Positions 9,839-18,689 of a DNA stretch of 64,000 nucleotides are shown here, one piece after another. How positions within the stretch are numbered: the first letter of the stretch is position 1; each line of letters starts with the position of its first letter. Source of the DNA: Sulfopaludibacter sp035606355 (lineage in GTDB: Bacteria > Acidobacteriota > Terriglobia > Bryobacterales > Bryobacteraceae); contig DATNFO010000061.1 of the NCBI GenBank assembly GCA_035606355.1, positions 290,988 through 354,987 on the forward strand. Direction: 5' to 3'. The translations under genes were made by a program, and so were the position numbers. The notes beneath the pieces are model-generated. The model saw only the letters and a program-made list of their open reading frames with translations, had not been told where the DNA came from and did no database searches.

Positions 9839-11611
9839 TTAGTTCGCCCGTGTCCCTTCGGTCTTCACCTTGTCCGCAATGTGGTACACGAAATTCGCGG
9901 CCGCGCCGACAACACCCTTCGTGTGCGGCACCTGGTAGAGCGGGCGCTTCGTTTCCGGATGCGCCTCCACCCACGCGCGGCACTGGTCCAGCGTCAGCCC
10001 GGTCTTCTCCAAAGTCTCGGCGAATTCCTTCTTCGCCTTGTTCTTCGCCTCGCCGAGCGCCATCTGCACGCGCGAGTGAGCGTTGATCTCGCCTTCGCCG
10101 CTGGTCTCGATGGGCAGGTAGATCATGTCCTTGTAGTTCGAAACCACGGCGGATTGCGCGCCGTCGCTCTGCGTGGACGGCATGCAGCCGAACGGCTTGA
10201 CGCTGAGCACCATGTGCGCCAGATCTTTGTTCGAGTAGTAAATGTTCTTGGCGACTTCCAGGTGGCCCTCGCCGCCGCCCGCGCGCGAGTTGTAGAAGGG
10301 ATGGCCGAGCCGCTGCAATTCGTACTGGTCCGCCAGGTGATGCGCGATGCCGCCGAGAGCGTCGACGATTTTGTGATACTCGCTCTTGAAGATCGCCTCG
10401 GCGAGTTTCAGCTTGGCGACCTTCTGCCGGTAGCCGATCTCGATCTTCGCGCGCGTTCCCACCTTCCAAATGGGCGGCAGCACGGCGCCTTCTTCCAGGC
10501 CCTTGAAGTCTTTGTACTTCTGCACCACCTGGTGAATCATGTACATGATCCACGTGCCGATGGGCTCTACCAGAACCTGCGCGCCTTCCTTCTGCAGGAA
10601 GTTGAACATGTTGAAGTTGCCGTCGCCTTCGGTGGTCTGCGCCCAGAACTCGCCGGTGATCTTCACGATCGGCTTCACGCGGAGACGATCGATTTCGATT
10701 CCGTTGAACTGCTCGCGGCAGCGTTCCAGCGCGGGCACGTAATCGTCGCCCTTGAGTTGATGCACGAACTTGCCGATGTACTCGGCGGTATCGGAGAAGC
10801 CGCCCAGGTACTTTGTGAGGCCGCCGTTCTCCAGTTTCCACGGGCGCTTCTTGCGGAAGACCTCGTGCATGTAGTCCATGGTCTCGTCAAGAATGCGGTC
10901 GGTCTCGCCCGCGTTCACTTCGTACGGACGCAGCGCGTATGCGACTTCGTTCATCACATCGCCGCAGTTCAGCGCGTTCAGGATGCCGAGGAAGAAGTCG
11001 AGATTCATCTCGAGTCCCGCTTCAGCGTCGCTCTGGCTCAGGCCGCCCGACTGCTGGAACAGCAGCACGCGGAAGCCGTCGAAGCCTGCATTGCGCAGCG
11101 CCAGCCGGTATTCCGCTTCGTACATGCCGAAACGGCACGGGCCGCATGCGCCGGCCGTGAAGAACACGTACCGGTCGATGATCTCCTGCTTGGTCAGCCC
11201 CTGCTCTTCCAGGGTTTGCAGGTATTGCACCAGGTTCCCAACGGTGAAGTACGTCGGGTTGCACTGGCCGTTGTTGCCGTACTCCTTTCCCGTCTGGAAC
11301 GCTCTCACGTTCGGTGTGGGCACGGCTTCGGCGCGGTAGCCGAGACCTTCCAGCGCGCCGTGGACCAGTTTCTCGTGTTTCCACGTGAGCCCGCCGAACA
11401 GCAGCGTCGTGTCGCCGCGCTCATTTTTGGTGAATGCCCGTTCCACCGGGCGCTTAAAATGGTGCGCTTCGCGGTGCGCAACGCCGGCTTCGCGCTCGAG
11501 GCGTTCACGCTCCTCACGCAGGCGTTGCTGAATGATGTCCTCAATGGACGTGCCGATCTGGACGAGTGTTCCGGCGGAACTAGCTTTAGGTTCGACAGGC
11601 TGAGTGCTCAT
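9839..11611 (-). CDS. 2-hydroxyacyl-CoA dehydratase / HgdB-like FeS protein
   Basis: 590-aa protein resembling the D-component of 2-hydroxyglutaryl-CoA dehydratase and its orphan relatives, including double-cubane cluster proteins. Cysteines in likely cluster positions are C117 (NGQCNPTYF), C156 and C159 (ACGPCRFGMYE) and C476 (FGCMPSTQSDG); C216 and C298 are further candidates. The substrate cannot be read from sequence. An upstream ATG at 11641 is in frame, but the ATG at 11611 has GGGAAAG ten bases upstream and gives MSTQPVEP, so I prefer it. It is first in a two-gene operon with the giant activase. No CoA-transferase or acyl-CoA dehydrogenase gene is nearby, which argues against a classic amino-acid fermentation cluster. 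Confidence 0.85.
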   Translation of the reverse strand: MSTQPVEPKASSAGTLVQIGTSIEDIIQQRLREERERLEREAGVAHREAHHFKRPVERAFTKNERGDTTLLFGGLTWKHEKLVHGALEGLGYRAEAVPTPNVRAFQTGKEYGNNGQCNPTYFTVGNLVQYLQTLEEQGLTKQEIIDRYVFFTAGACGPCRFGMYEAEYRLALRNAGFDGFRVLLFQQSGGLSQSDAEAGLEMNLDFFLGILNALNCGDVMNEVAYALRPYEVNAGETDRILDETMDYMHEVFRKKRPWKLENGGLTKYLGGFSDTAEYIGKFVHQLKGDDYVPALERCREQFNGIEIDRLRVKPIVKITGEFWAQTTEGDGNFNMFNFLQKEGAQVLVEPIGTWIMYMIHQVVQKYKDFKGLEEGAVLPPIWKVGTRAKIEIGYRQKVAKLKLAEAIFKSEYHKIVDALGGIAHHLADQYELQRLGHPFYNSRAGGGEGHLEVAKNIYYSNKDLAHMVLSVKPFGCMPSTQSDGAQSAVVSNYKDMIYLPIETSGEGEINAHSRVQMALGEAKNKAKKEFAETLEKTGLTLDQCRAWVEAHPETKRPLYQVPHTKGVVGAAANFVYHIADKVKTEGTRAN

Positions 11612-11759
11612 AGTTATGCAACTTTCCCAGTTTGCGACCATTTTGCTGGTTTAACCGCTTGAAATACATGCGTTTCCATCGAACGGGCTCTTTGCCGTGG
11701 GAACGGAGGTTTTCTGGGGGCGAATGGATCTGTAAGATTCGGAACGGAATAGCTGTATT

Positions 11760-13145
11760 ATGGCCATTCAGAATGGGAGGCGGATGAGAATACGTGCGGA
11801 AGCGGCGACACCGGCGGACTTTCTTCGCTTCCTGGGCTTCATTTACCTCACCGCATTTACCAGTTTCGGAGTGCAGGCCGCGGGCTTGATCGGGTCGCAC
11901 GGAATCCTTCCATACGCGAATTACCTCGCCAGCGTGCGAGAACAAATCGGGACCTCCGCGTTTTGGCAGGTTCCGACTGTTTTCTGGCTGAATTCGAGTG
12001 ACGCGGCGATGCGCACTGTCTGGATCGCAGGCGCGCTCTTCGCAATCGCGGCGATGTTTCTGCCGTGGCGCAGGGCGTCGCTTGCGGTCTGCCTGGTGCT
12101 GTGGCTTTCGGTGTGCAACATCGGCCAGGACTTCCTCTCGTTTCAATGGGACGTGCTGCTGATCGAAGCCGGCTTCCTCGCGATCTTCGCGGACGATTCG
12201 CCGGTCCGCGTCTGGCTGTTCCGATGGCTCATCTTCCGGCTGATGTTCTTCAGCGGAGTCGTGAAGCTGACCAGCGGCGACCCGACGTGGCACAACCTCA
12301 CCGCGATGCATTTCCATTACGAAACGCAACCGCTGCCGACGCCGCTCGCCTGGTTTGTCAATCAACTCCCGATGGCTGCGCAGAAGGCATCGACGGCCGC
12401 GGCTCTCTTCGTCGAACTGGTAGTGCCGTTCTCCTTTTTCGGTCCGCGCCGGGTGCGGGTCTTGGGAGCGTGGATCACGACGGCGCTGCAGTTGTTGATC
12501 CTCAGCACAGGCAATTACACGTTCTTCAACTTTCTGGCCATCGCGCTGTGCGTGTGGCTGGTGATCGAGCCTCGACGCAGGGAAACTCCGACGCCGCGGG
12601 CGCATCGTGCGGTGAGCGCGGCCGTTGCGGCGCTCATCGCGATGGTGAGCATCGTGCAATTGCTGATGCTGTTTCGCATGCCGCTGCCTGCCGGCGGCCG
12701 CCAGGTGCTGGAGGCCGTCGATCCCTTCCATCTGGTCAACTCCTACGGCCTGTTCGCAAACATGACGACAGAGCGTCCTGAGATTCTGGTCGAAGGCTCC
12801 GCCGATGGCGTGAATTGGAAGGCTTACGAATTTCGATATAAGCCCGGGAACGTGCTGCGAGCGCCGCCCGTGATCGAGCCCTTTCAGCCGAGGCTGGATT
12901 GGCAGATGTGGTTCGCCGCTCTGGGCAGTTACCAGCAGAGTCCGTGGTTCACCAATTTCATGGTCCGGCTGATGCAGGGAGAGCCGGCAGTCACGGGATT
13001 GCTGCAATACAATCCGTTCGCGGGCACGCGTCCGAAATATGTCCGGGCGCGCGTGTTTCTCTATCACTTCACGGCATTTGGGGAAAAAGGCTGGTGGCGG
13101 GCGGAAGAACGAGGTTTGTTCTTCCCGGTGGTGAGCCTGAGGTAG
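11760..13145 (+). CDS. lipase maturation factor-like membrane protein
   Basis: 461-aa polytopic membrane protein of the lipase maturation factor (LMF1-like) family. The characteristic region runs from about residue 20 (FLRFLGFIYLTAFTSFGVQ) through the conserved NIGQDFLSFQWDVLLIEAGF (about 120-140) and WHNLTAMHFHYETQPLPTP. Hydrophobic segments dominate residues 20-320; the C-terminal ~140 residues are soluble, as in the family. Eukaryotic LMF1 helps fold lipases in the ER; the bacterial role is unknown. An in-frame ATG at 11784 preceded closely by GGGAGG is an alternative start. It is divergent from the HgdB-like gene, with about 150 bp between them. Confidence 0.85.
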   Translation: MAIQNGRRMRIRAEAATPADFLRFLGFIYLTAFTSFGVQAAGLIGSHGILPYANYLASVREQIGTSAFWQVPTVFWLNSSDAAMRTVWIAGALFAIAAMFLPWRRASLAVCLVLWLSVCNIGQDFLSFQWDVLLIEAGFLAIFADDSPVRVWLFRWLIFRLMFFSGVVKLTSGDPTWHNLTAMHFHYETQPLPTPLAWFVNQLPMAAQKASTAAALFVELVVPFSFFGPRRVRVLGAWITTALQLLILSTGNYTFFNFLAIALCVWLVIEPRRRETPTPRAHRAVSAAVAALIAMVSIVQLLMLFRMPLPAGGRQVLEAVDPFHLVNSYGLFANMTTERPEILVEGSADGVNWKAYEFRYKPGNVLRAPPVIEPFQPRLDWQMWFAALGSYQQSPWFTNFMVRLMQGEPAVTGLLQYNPFAGTRPKYVRARVFLYHFTAFGEKGWWRAEERGLFFPVVSLR

Positions 13146-13247
13146 AGCGCTCTGTGCGCCGCACCGGAATGGAAAGCATGTGGTTTGCGGCGAATGAACT
13201 CGGAACAAAAGCCGCGCCGCCGCCGTATTTCTTAATCGGAGGCAGTT

Positions 13248-13724
13248 ATGTTCTGCGATCGTTGTGGGACTCAGATGCAGGATCGTCCCGGGTATTGCCC
13301 GACTTGCGGCAAGGCGGTAGGGACAATCCCGCTGATGCCTGTCGAAAGCCGCCTCTCCGGGCACATACGGCTGTTGGGAATTCTCTGGCTCGCATTTTCC
13401 GCCATACGCTTCCTGCCGGGACTCGTCGTGCTCATGCTGTTTCAGGGCCAGCGATTCACGCCGCTGCCGCCTGAGGTGCCGTTCTTCGTCAACACCATCA
13501 TTCATTTCGCAGCTTACGCGCTCATCCTCTTTGGAGCGGCCGGACTGCTGGCCGGTTGGGGTTTGCTGGAACGGCAGCCCTGGGCGCGCACGCTCACCAT
13601 GGTGCTCGGCGGCGTGACGCTCATCGATGTGCCTTTCGGTACGGCGCTCGGGGTGTACACCTTGTGGGTATTGATGCCCGCGCGTAGTGAAGAGGAATAC
13701 CGCCGCATAGCTCGCGCCGCGTGA
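13248..13724 (+). CDS. zinc-ribbon membrane protein
   Basis: 158 aa. An N-terminal zinc ribbon, CDRCGTQMQDRPGYCPTCG (residues 3-21, two CxxC pairs), is followed by about three hydrophobic segments (around 40-60, 80-105 and 115-145). Function unknown; similar proteins are common as membrane proteins with a cytoplasmic zinc-ribbon head. A clean GGAGG lies five bases before the ATG. It follows the lipase-maturation-like gene by about 100 bp in the same direction. Confidence 0.8.
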   Translation: MFCDRCGTQMQDRPGYCPTCGKAVGTIPLMPVESRLSGHIRLLGILWLAFSAIRFLPGLVVLMLFQGQRFTPLPPEVPFFVNTIIHFAAYALILFGAAGLLAGWGLLERQPWARTLTMVLGGVTLIDVPFGTALGVYTLWVLMPARSEEEYRRIARAA

Positions 13725-13755
13725 TTCCGTGAGACAACGGCGTGTATTCTGAGGA

Positions 13756-14877
13756 ATGATGCGCCGCTATACGCTTCTCTTACTCGGTTTTACGCTCGCG
13801 CTGTGCGCGCAGACTCCCGCACCGGCACCAGCATCCGCTCCGGACGTCCTTGTATTTACGAATGGCGAACGGCTTGTCGGCCACTTCCTGCGCTCCCACG
13901 GCAGCACCGTCACCTTTAAGAGCGATTCCATTGGGGAGGTGAATGTCGATTGGAGCAAGATCGCCGAACTGCACACGGCCAAGCCCTATGCGGTGGTGCG
14001 CAAGGGCGTTGAGTTGGGGCGTCGCAGCGACCTCTCACACATTCCGCAGGGCCAGGTCAATGTAACGGATAAGAACGTGGTGGTCGCGCCGGCCGCGGGG
14101 GCGACCGAAACGATTCCCGTGGCCGAGGCCGCGCACATCCTGGAGCAGCAGGAATTTCAAGAGAAAGTGCTGCACAATCCCGGGTTCTTCGAAGCATGGA
14201 AGGGCGCGTTCACGGCGGGCGCGAGCATCGTACAGGCCACCCAGCAAAGCCGCAACTTCTTCGGCGCGTTCAACCTGGTGCGCGCGATTCCCGGCGAGAC
14301 GTGGCTGGATGCCCGGAACCGCACCATCCTCGACTTCAACGCCTCCGAAGGCAGCCAGTCGCAGCCGGGCAGTCCGCGCATCAAAACCGCAATTGTGCAT
14401 GGTGACATCGAGCGCGACCAATACTTCCGCGGCTCCAACTTTTACGGCTTCGTGCAAGGCACTTTCGACCACAATTTTTCGCAGGGCCTCGATCTGCAGC
14501 AGGTCTACAGCGGAGGCGTCGGCGTGACGGTGATCAAGCGCGCCAACGAGACGCTGGACTTCAAGGCGAGCATCAGCTATGAGCGGCAAGTCTTCGAGGT
14601 GCCCACTACGAATAAAGACCTGGTGGGCAGCGTCTTCACCGAGACCTACAACCGGAAACTCGCTCACGGCATCCAGTTCGTTGAGCAGATCTCCGGCATG
14701 CCCGCGTGGAACGCCTCCGTGTATTCGCTGAACGGGAACGCGGCGCTTGCAGTGCCCGTGTACAAACGGTTCGCGTTCAGCATGGCCGTGCTGGATACTT
14801 ATCTAAATAACCCGCCGCCCGCGTTCAAGAAAAACTCTTTACAAGTGACGACCGGTCTCACGTATACCCTAAAATGA
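13756..14877 (+). CDS. DUF481-like outer-membrane protein
   Basis: 373 aa with a signal peptide (MMRRYTLLLLGFTLALCAQ). Residues ~30-80 (LVFTNGERLVGHF, VNVDWSKIAEL) form a small beta domain, and residues ~150-373 consist of alternating amphipathic strands ending in TTGLTYTLK, matching DUF481 proteins that are predicted outer-membrane barrels. No enzymatic residues are evident. GAGGA precedes the start. The stop overlaps the start of the next gene, suggesting co-translation with the 376-aa secreted protein. Confidence 0.8.
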   Translation: MMRRYTLLLLGFTLALCAQTPAPAPASAPDVLVFTNGERLVGHFLRSHGSTVTFKSDSIGEVNVDWSKIAELHTAKPYAVVRKGVELGRRSDLSHIPQGQVNVTDKNVVVAPAAGATETIPVAEAAHILEQQEFQEKVLHNPGFFEAWKGAFTAGASIVQATQQSRNFFGAFNLVRAIPGETWLDARNRTILDFNASEGSQSQPGSPRIKTAIVHGDIERDQYFRGSNFYGFVQGTFDHNFSQGLDLQQVYSGGVGVTVIKRANETLDFKASISYERQVFEVPTTNKDLVGSVFTETYNRKLAHGIQFVEQISGMPAWNASVYSLNGNAALAVPVYKRFAFSMAVLDTYLNNPPPAFKKNSLQVTTGLTYTLK

Positions 14878-16004
14878 TGCGACTTTCGGGTCTGCTCCTG
14901 GTTGCCGGACTGCCTGCATTTGCGCAGGGCATCCTCAACCCTGCGCGGCTGGCTCCAGGTCTCAGGAGCATGGAGCCCTCACCCGGCGAGCAGAGGCTCA
15001 TCTGTTCGGTGACGCCGATTCCGCCTGCGCTGAACTTCAGCCTGCGGATTCAGGCGGGATATTCCGTCAAGGTGCCTATGTCGCAGTACCTCGGCAAGGG
15101 CCATCGCTGGGCGCAGATCATTCGTGTGACGCCGCGGGGTGACGACAGTAAGTCCGTGTTTCTCGGCTATCGAATCGACCTTCCCGACGTGCCGGCGAAC
15201 AAAGTGGATGTGGAACTCGGCGGCGGTTATCTGGTCGGCGAAGGCAGCTACGACGTGAGTTGGGCCATGTACGACGACCAGCATCGCGTATGCCGCAAAG
15301 AGTGGCGTGTCGAAGCCAAACTGAAACGGCAGGAGCGGAAGGTTCCGCAGTCGATGCCTCCCCACACGGTCGCTGCCTTTTCGCTCGTAGGCCACGCGAA
15401 GGCGGCGCCGCAGGCCGGGGCGGGGAAGCGCGTTACCGTGTTGTTGCACGCTGCTCCTCTCTCGCCGCGGCGGCTGCATTTCCGCGAGACGGATCGGATG
15501 ATGTTGCTGGGGGCGCTTTCGGCTCTCATGGAGCAGATACCGGCGGCGCGAGTGCGCGTGGTGGCGTTCAACCTCGACAAGCAGATGGAACTCTACCGCC
15601 AGGAGAATTTCCACCCCGAAATGATCGACGACGTGCAGAAGGCGCTCGACAAGCTGGAACTGGAACTCACCGACGTCAACACTCTGCAGCATCCGCTCGG
15701 CCCGGTGGAGCTGGTCAGCAGTCTTGTCAATCAGGAGCTGTTCGGCGATGCGCCTTCGGATCTCGTCCTGTTTTTCGGACCGAGAAGCCGCTACATCGAC
15801 CAGCCGCCGCGGTTCGAGCTGACATTGACGGCGCCGCCCCGCTTCGTCGCGTTGCAGTTCCGCTCGCTGTTTCGCCTGGGAGGGCCGCCGCCGCAAGGAG
15901 TTCCGGCGGACTTGATCGCGAACACGGTCGGGAGTCTGAAAGGCCGGGTCTTCACGCTCCGCACTCCCGCCGATTTCGCCAGTGCTCTCCGCGCGTTGAA
16001 GTAA
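14874..16004 (+). CDS. secreted protein of unknown function, coupled to the DUF481-like gene
   Basis: 376 aa with a signal peptide (MMRLSGLLLVAGLPAFAQG). I do not recognise the family. The N-terminal ~150 residues contain beta-rich segments (YSVKVPMSQYLGKGHRW, VDVELGGGYLVGEG), and the C-terminal ~190 residues have a repeated pattern of hydrophobic strands and helices (RVTVLLHAAPLSPRR, LVLFFGPRSRY) that could be a degenerate VWA-like fold without the metal-binding DxSxS motif (inference). The ATG overlaps the preceding stop by 4 bp. It converges on the VWFA gene with 9 bp between stops. Confidence 0.75.
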   Translation: MMRLSGLLLVAGLPAFAQGILNPARLAPGLRSMEPSPGEQRLICSVTPIPPALNFSLRIQAGYSVKVPMSQYLGKGHRWAQIIRVTPRGDDSKSVFLGYRIDLPDVPANKVDVELGGGYLVGEGSYDVSWAMYDDQHRVCRKEWRVEAKLKRQERKVPQSMPPHTVAAFSLVGHAKAAPQAGAGKRVTVLLHAAPLSPRRLHFRETDRMMLLGALSALMEQIPAARVRVVAFNLDKQMELYRQENFHPEMIDDVQKALDKLELELTDVNTLQHPLGPVELVSSLVNQELFGDAPSDLVLFFGPRSRYIDQPPRFELTLTAPPRFVALQFRSLFRLGGPPPQGVPADLIANTVGSLKGRVFTLRTPADFASALRALK

Positions 16005-16013
16005 CGGCTTCGC

Positions 16014-16982
16014 TTACTGCATCGGCGCGTAATAGCCTAAACGCCAGAATGCGCGCAGCGGCGGCAGACCGTGCGGCGGAACCACTTTCACCTGTACGTG
16101 ATGATAGCGGCCGTCGCGCTGCTGGTCGGTCGGCGAATAGCCGATGACGTAGCGGTTGCGCAGCTCCACTCCGATTTTTGTCGCGATGTCGGGCATCTCG
16201 GAGATATCCTCCACCGGCAAGTGCCGGCCGCCGGTCTGTTCGGCGATGTCGCTGAGCAGCCCCGGTCCGGCGAGTTCCTCGGGCGAACGGCTGCGCGCGC
16301 CTTCCGGCTCGAAGATGCCGATGGCATAGATGAGCACGTCGCTCTCGCGCACCAGGTTGCGGATCTCGCCTTCCGTATACCGGCTGGAATTGTCGCCGCC
16401 GTCCGAAATAATGAGCAGCGCTTTGCGCTTCTTCGGCGATTTCTTGATTTCGTGCAGCGCCAGATAAATCGCGTCGAGCAGCGCCGTGCGTCCCTTGGAT
16501 TGTGAAAAGGTGAGCTGGCTCTGAATCTCTTGAGTGTCGCGCGTGAGCGGCACCACCAGGCGCGGCGTATCGTTGAATTCCACCAGGAAAAACTCGTCAT
16601 CGGGATTCGACGTGCGGAAGAATGCGCTTGCGGCGGCGCGCGACCGCCGCAGCTTCGGACCCATGCTGCCGCTGGTGTCAAACACCAGGCCTACGGCCAA
16701 CGGTTCGTCGTCCATTGCGAACGTCGTGATGGTCTGCTCCACTTTATCGTCCAGGATTTTGAAGTGTTCCCTTTCGAGGCCGGTGACGGGGCGGTTCATC
16801 GGGTCGGTGACGGTGACAGGCACCAGCACCAGATTCGTGTCTACGCGAAGCATCGCATTCGGAAGCTTCTCTACGGGTGGAGCTGCTTTGGGTCGGGGTG
16901 TGATCGTCGCCTGCGCGTGCAATTCACACGTCGCGCAAAAAACGGCGAATACAATCGAACCCGCAACCCGAGGCAAATACAT
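16014..16982 (-). CDS. secreted VWFA-related acidobacterial protein
   Basis: 322 aa, signal peptide at residues 1-25, then a von Willebrand factor type A domain from about residue 80 with an intact metal-ion site (VFDTSGSMG, with later Thr and Asp positions present). The N-terminal lead-in (LRVDTNLVLVPVTVTDPMNRPVTGLEREHF) is typical of the TIGR03436 VWFA-related acidobacterial domain. These are thought to be extracytoplasmic binding proteins, but no partner is known. GGAGGGTGAG sits directly before the ATG. It is divergent from comF. Confidence 0.9.
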   Translation of the reverse strand: MYLPRVAGSIVFAVFCATCELHAQATITPRPKAAPPVEKLPNAMLRVDTNLVLVPVTVTDPMNRPVTGLEREHFKILDDKVEQTITTFAMDDEPLAVGLVFDTSGSMGPKLRRSRAAASAFFRTSNPDDEFFLVEFNDTPRLVVPLTRDTQEIQSQLTFSQSKGRTALLDAIYLALHEIKKSPKKRKALLIISDGGDNSSRYTEGEIRNLVRESDVLIYAIGIFEPEGARSRSPEELAGPGLLSDIAEQTGGRHLPVEDISEMPDIATKIGVELRNRYVIGYSPTDQQRDGRYHHVQVKVVPPHGLPPLRAFWRLGYYAPMQ

Positions 16983-17107
16983 CTCACCCTCCCGACAGAG
17001 TATTTTACTGCTAAGCTTCCGCGAGCGCGCAAGCCCTTTCGGGGAGATACCCGAGCGAACTGGCGGGACGCGCGGTTATTCCGTACGCTTTTCCGCTTCT
17101 CGGGGAA

Positions 17108-17959
17108 TTGAGCTACAATGAGCTTTGGCGGAGGTGGGTCTTCTCAAGTAGCAGACGAACCGCAGTCGCAAAGTTCGGTCCCTCGGTAGTACGCACAGCC
17201 TCCCGCGCTCTTTTTTCCCTTCTGTTCCCCTCCGATTGCCGCGTCTGCGGCCGTTCTCTGCGACAAATCTCCCGCATACCGGTTTGCCCCGAATGCTTGA
17301 GCGCGCCGGCGCCGATCGACGCCGAATTCTTCTGCGTCACGTGCCGGACGCCGTTTCAAAATGCCTTTCCGCTGGATGCTTATGGCCAATGCGCCCTTTG
17401 CCGGAGCGGTATGCGCGGCTTCGATGCCGCGTATTGTTTCGGCGCTTATGAGGGCGTGCTCCGGGACCTGATACACGTCTATAAATACGGAAAGGTAATG
17501 ACGCTGGCTCGTCCTCTGGGCCGTTTGTTGCGGGATGCGATGCCGCGCGAGGAGGCCTTCGACGCTATCGTGCCGGTGCCGCTGCACTGGAGGCGAAGGT
17601 GGCAGCGCGGGTTCAACCAGTCGGATCTGCTGGCCACCGAGCTCGCGCGCAATTGCGGAATCCCCGTTCTCCGAGCGCTTCGCCGCGTCCGATGGACGGG
17701 CGTGCAGGCCGGATTGAGCAATCAATCGCGGCGGCGGAACGTAGCGGCTGCCTTCCGGTGTCCGGGGCGCCGCAAGGTCGCGGGGAAGAGACTGCTTCTG
17801 ATTGACGATGTGATGACTACAGGGTCCACGGCGGCGGCGTGCGCCAGCGCGTTAAAACGCGCCGGAGCCGCGCGGGTGGTGCTGCTGGCTTTGGCCCGTG
17901 TGGACCGGCGCATGACAGCTGTAACGGCTCAGCCTGAAGTTTCCGTCTGGAGGAACTGA
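17108..17959 (+). CDS. comF: ComF family phosphoribosyltransferase-like protein
   Basis: 283-aa ComF/GntX-type protein, needed for DNA uptake in competent bacteria. It has a four-cysteine zinc module (CRVC, CPEC, CVTC, CALC; residues ~45-105), then a PRTase fold with VPVPLHWRRRWQRGFNQSD and the PRPP loop LLIDDVMTTGST near residue 235. The first usable start in this frame is a TTG at 17108 and the Shine-Dalgarno is poor, so the N-terminus is uncertain; the conserved core begins near residue 38. The HNH gene begins 3 bp after its stop. Confidence 0.88.
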   Translation: MSYNELWRRWVFSSSRRTAVAKFGPSVVRTASRALFSLLFPSDCRVCGRSLRQISRIPVCPECLSAPAPIDAEFFCVTCRTPFQNAFPLDAYGQCALCRSGMRGFDAAYCFGAYEGVLRDLIHVYKYGKVMTLARPLGRLLRDAMPREEAFDAIVPVPLHWRRRWQRGFNQSDLLATELARNCGIPVLRALRRVRWTGVQAGLSNQSRRRNVAAAFRCPGRRKVAGKRLLLIDDVMTTGSTAAACASALKRAGAARVVLLALARVDRRMTAVTAQPEVSVWRN

Positions 17960-17962
17960 CGA

Positions 17963-18487
17963 ATGACGAGCGATCGCCTGCAGAGACCGGTGCTGGTTCT
18001 GAACGCCAGCTACGAACCGATCAATATCTGTGCGGCCCGGCGCGCCCTGGTGCTGGTGCTGAAGGGAGTGGCGGCGGCAGAAGAGGAGTCGCACAATGCC
18101 ATTCACTCGGCGCGTGCCGCGATTTCCGTGCCCAGCGTCATTCGCCTGCTGGAGTATCGCCGCATCCCGCACCAGACGCGGGCTCTTTCGCGGAAGAATA
18201 TCCTGATGCGCGATCGTTATACCTGCCAATATTGCCATCGGGTGATGCCGTCGGGCGAACTCACGCTGGATCACGTCATTCCGCGGTCGCGCGCCGGCGA
18301 ATCGGCGTGGGAAAATCTCGTGGCATGCTGCCATCCCTGCAATAACCGGAAAGGCAACCGCACGCCGGAAGAGGCGGGGATGAAACTGGCGAGGCAGCCG
18401 CGTCCATTCAGCTTACATACGAGCCGTCACTTGATGCGTATGCTCGGCAAGAGCGAGACGCAGTGGCGAAAGTATCTCTTCTATTAA
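17963..18487 (+). CDS. HNH endonuclease
   Basis: 174-aa HNH nuclease of the type common beside housekeeping genes in many phyla. The zinc/HNH core spans residues ~85-135: CQYC, LDHVIPRSRAG, then ACCHPCNNRKGN. The N-terminal ~70 residues (VLVLNASYEPINICAARRA) are the conserved lead domain of this family. Its substrate is unknown. GGAGGA lies upstream of the ATG, and it is likely co-transcribed with comF. The stop codon lies inside the first unit of a 17-bp tandem repeat. Confidence 0.88.
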   Translation: MTSDRLQRPVLVLNASYEPINICAARRALVLVLKGVAAAEEESHNAIHSARAAISVPSVIRLLEYRRIPHQTRALSRKNILMRDRYTCQYCHRVMPSGELTLDHVIPRSRAGESAWENLVACCHPCNNRKGNRTPEEAGMKLARQPRPFSLHTSRHLMRMLGKSETQWRKYLFY

Positions 18488-18563
18488 GCTGCCGAGTCTA
18501 TTAAGCTGCCGAGTCTATTAAGCTGCCGACTCTATTAAGCTGTCGACTCTATTAAGCTGTCGA
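18483..18563. repeat. 17-bp tandem repeat, 4.8 copies
   Basis: Unit ATTAAGCTGCCGAGTCT repeats at 18483, 18500, 18517, 18534 and 18551 (last copy 13 bp). Copies 3-5 carry single changes (GAG to GAC, GCC to GTC), so they have begun to diverge. The first copy includes the TAA stop of the HNH gene. No spacers, so it is not a CRISPR. Confidence 0.95.
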
Positions 18564-18622
18564 GGGTTGCGATTGTCGATTGTGCTTTTTTGCTCGATTA
18601 ACAACTGCAAATCCATTTTCTT

Positions 18623-18652
18623 TGTCCCCTCTGGTTCCGCTGGGCTATAGTA
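18623..18652 (+). promoter_or_regulatory. candidate sigma-70-type promoter for small secreted protein
   Basis: TTGTCC at 18623-18628 and TATAGT at 18647-18652 with an 18-bp spacer, 37 bp before the GTG start of the downstream gene. Read by eye only. Confidence 0.35.
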
Positions 18653-18689
18653 CAGTGGAGTGGTTAAGCCGAATTTCAGGAGAATAGCC

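Noticed and set aside
9728..11662. 644-aa plus-strand frame
   Set aside because: Antisense to the HgdB-like gene; no motif.
11586..13505. 639-aa minus-strand frame
   Set aside because: Antisense to the lipase-maturation-like gene; Arg/His/Gln-rich composition typical of a shadow frame.
18483..18563. CRISPR-like array
   Set aside because: 17-bp units abut directly with no spacers.
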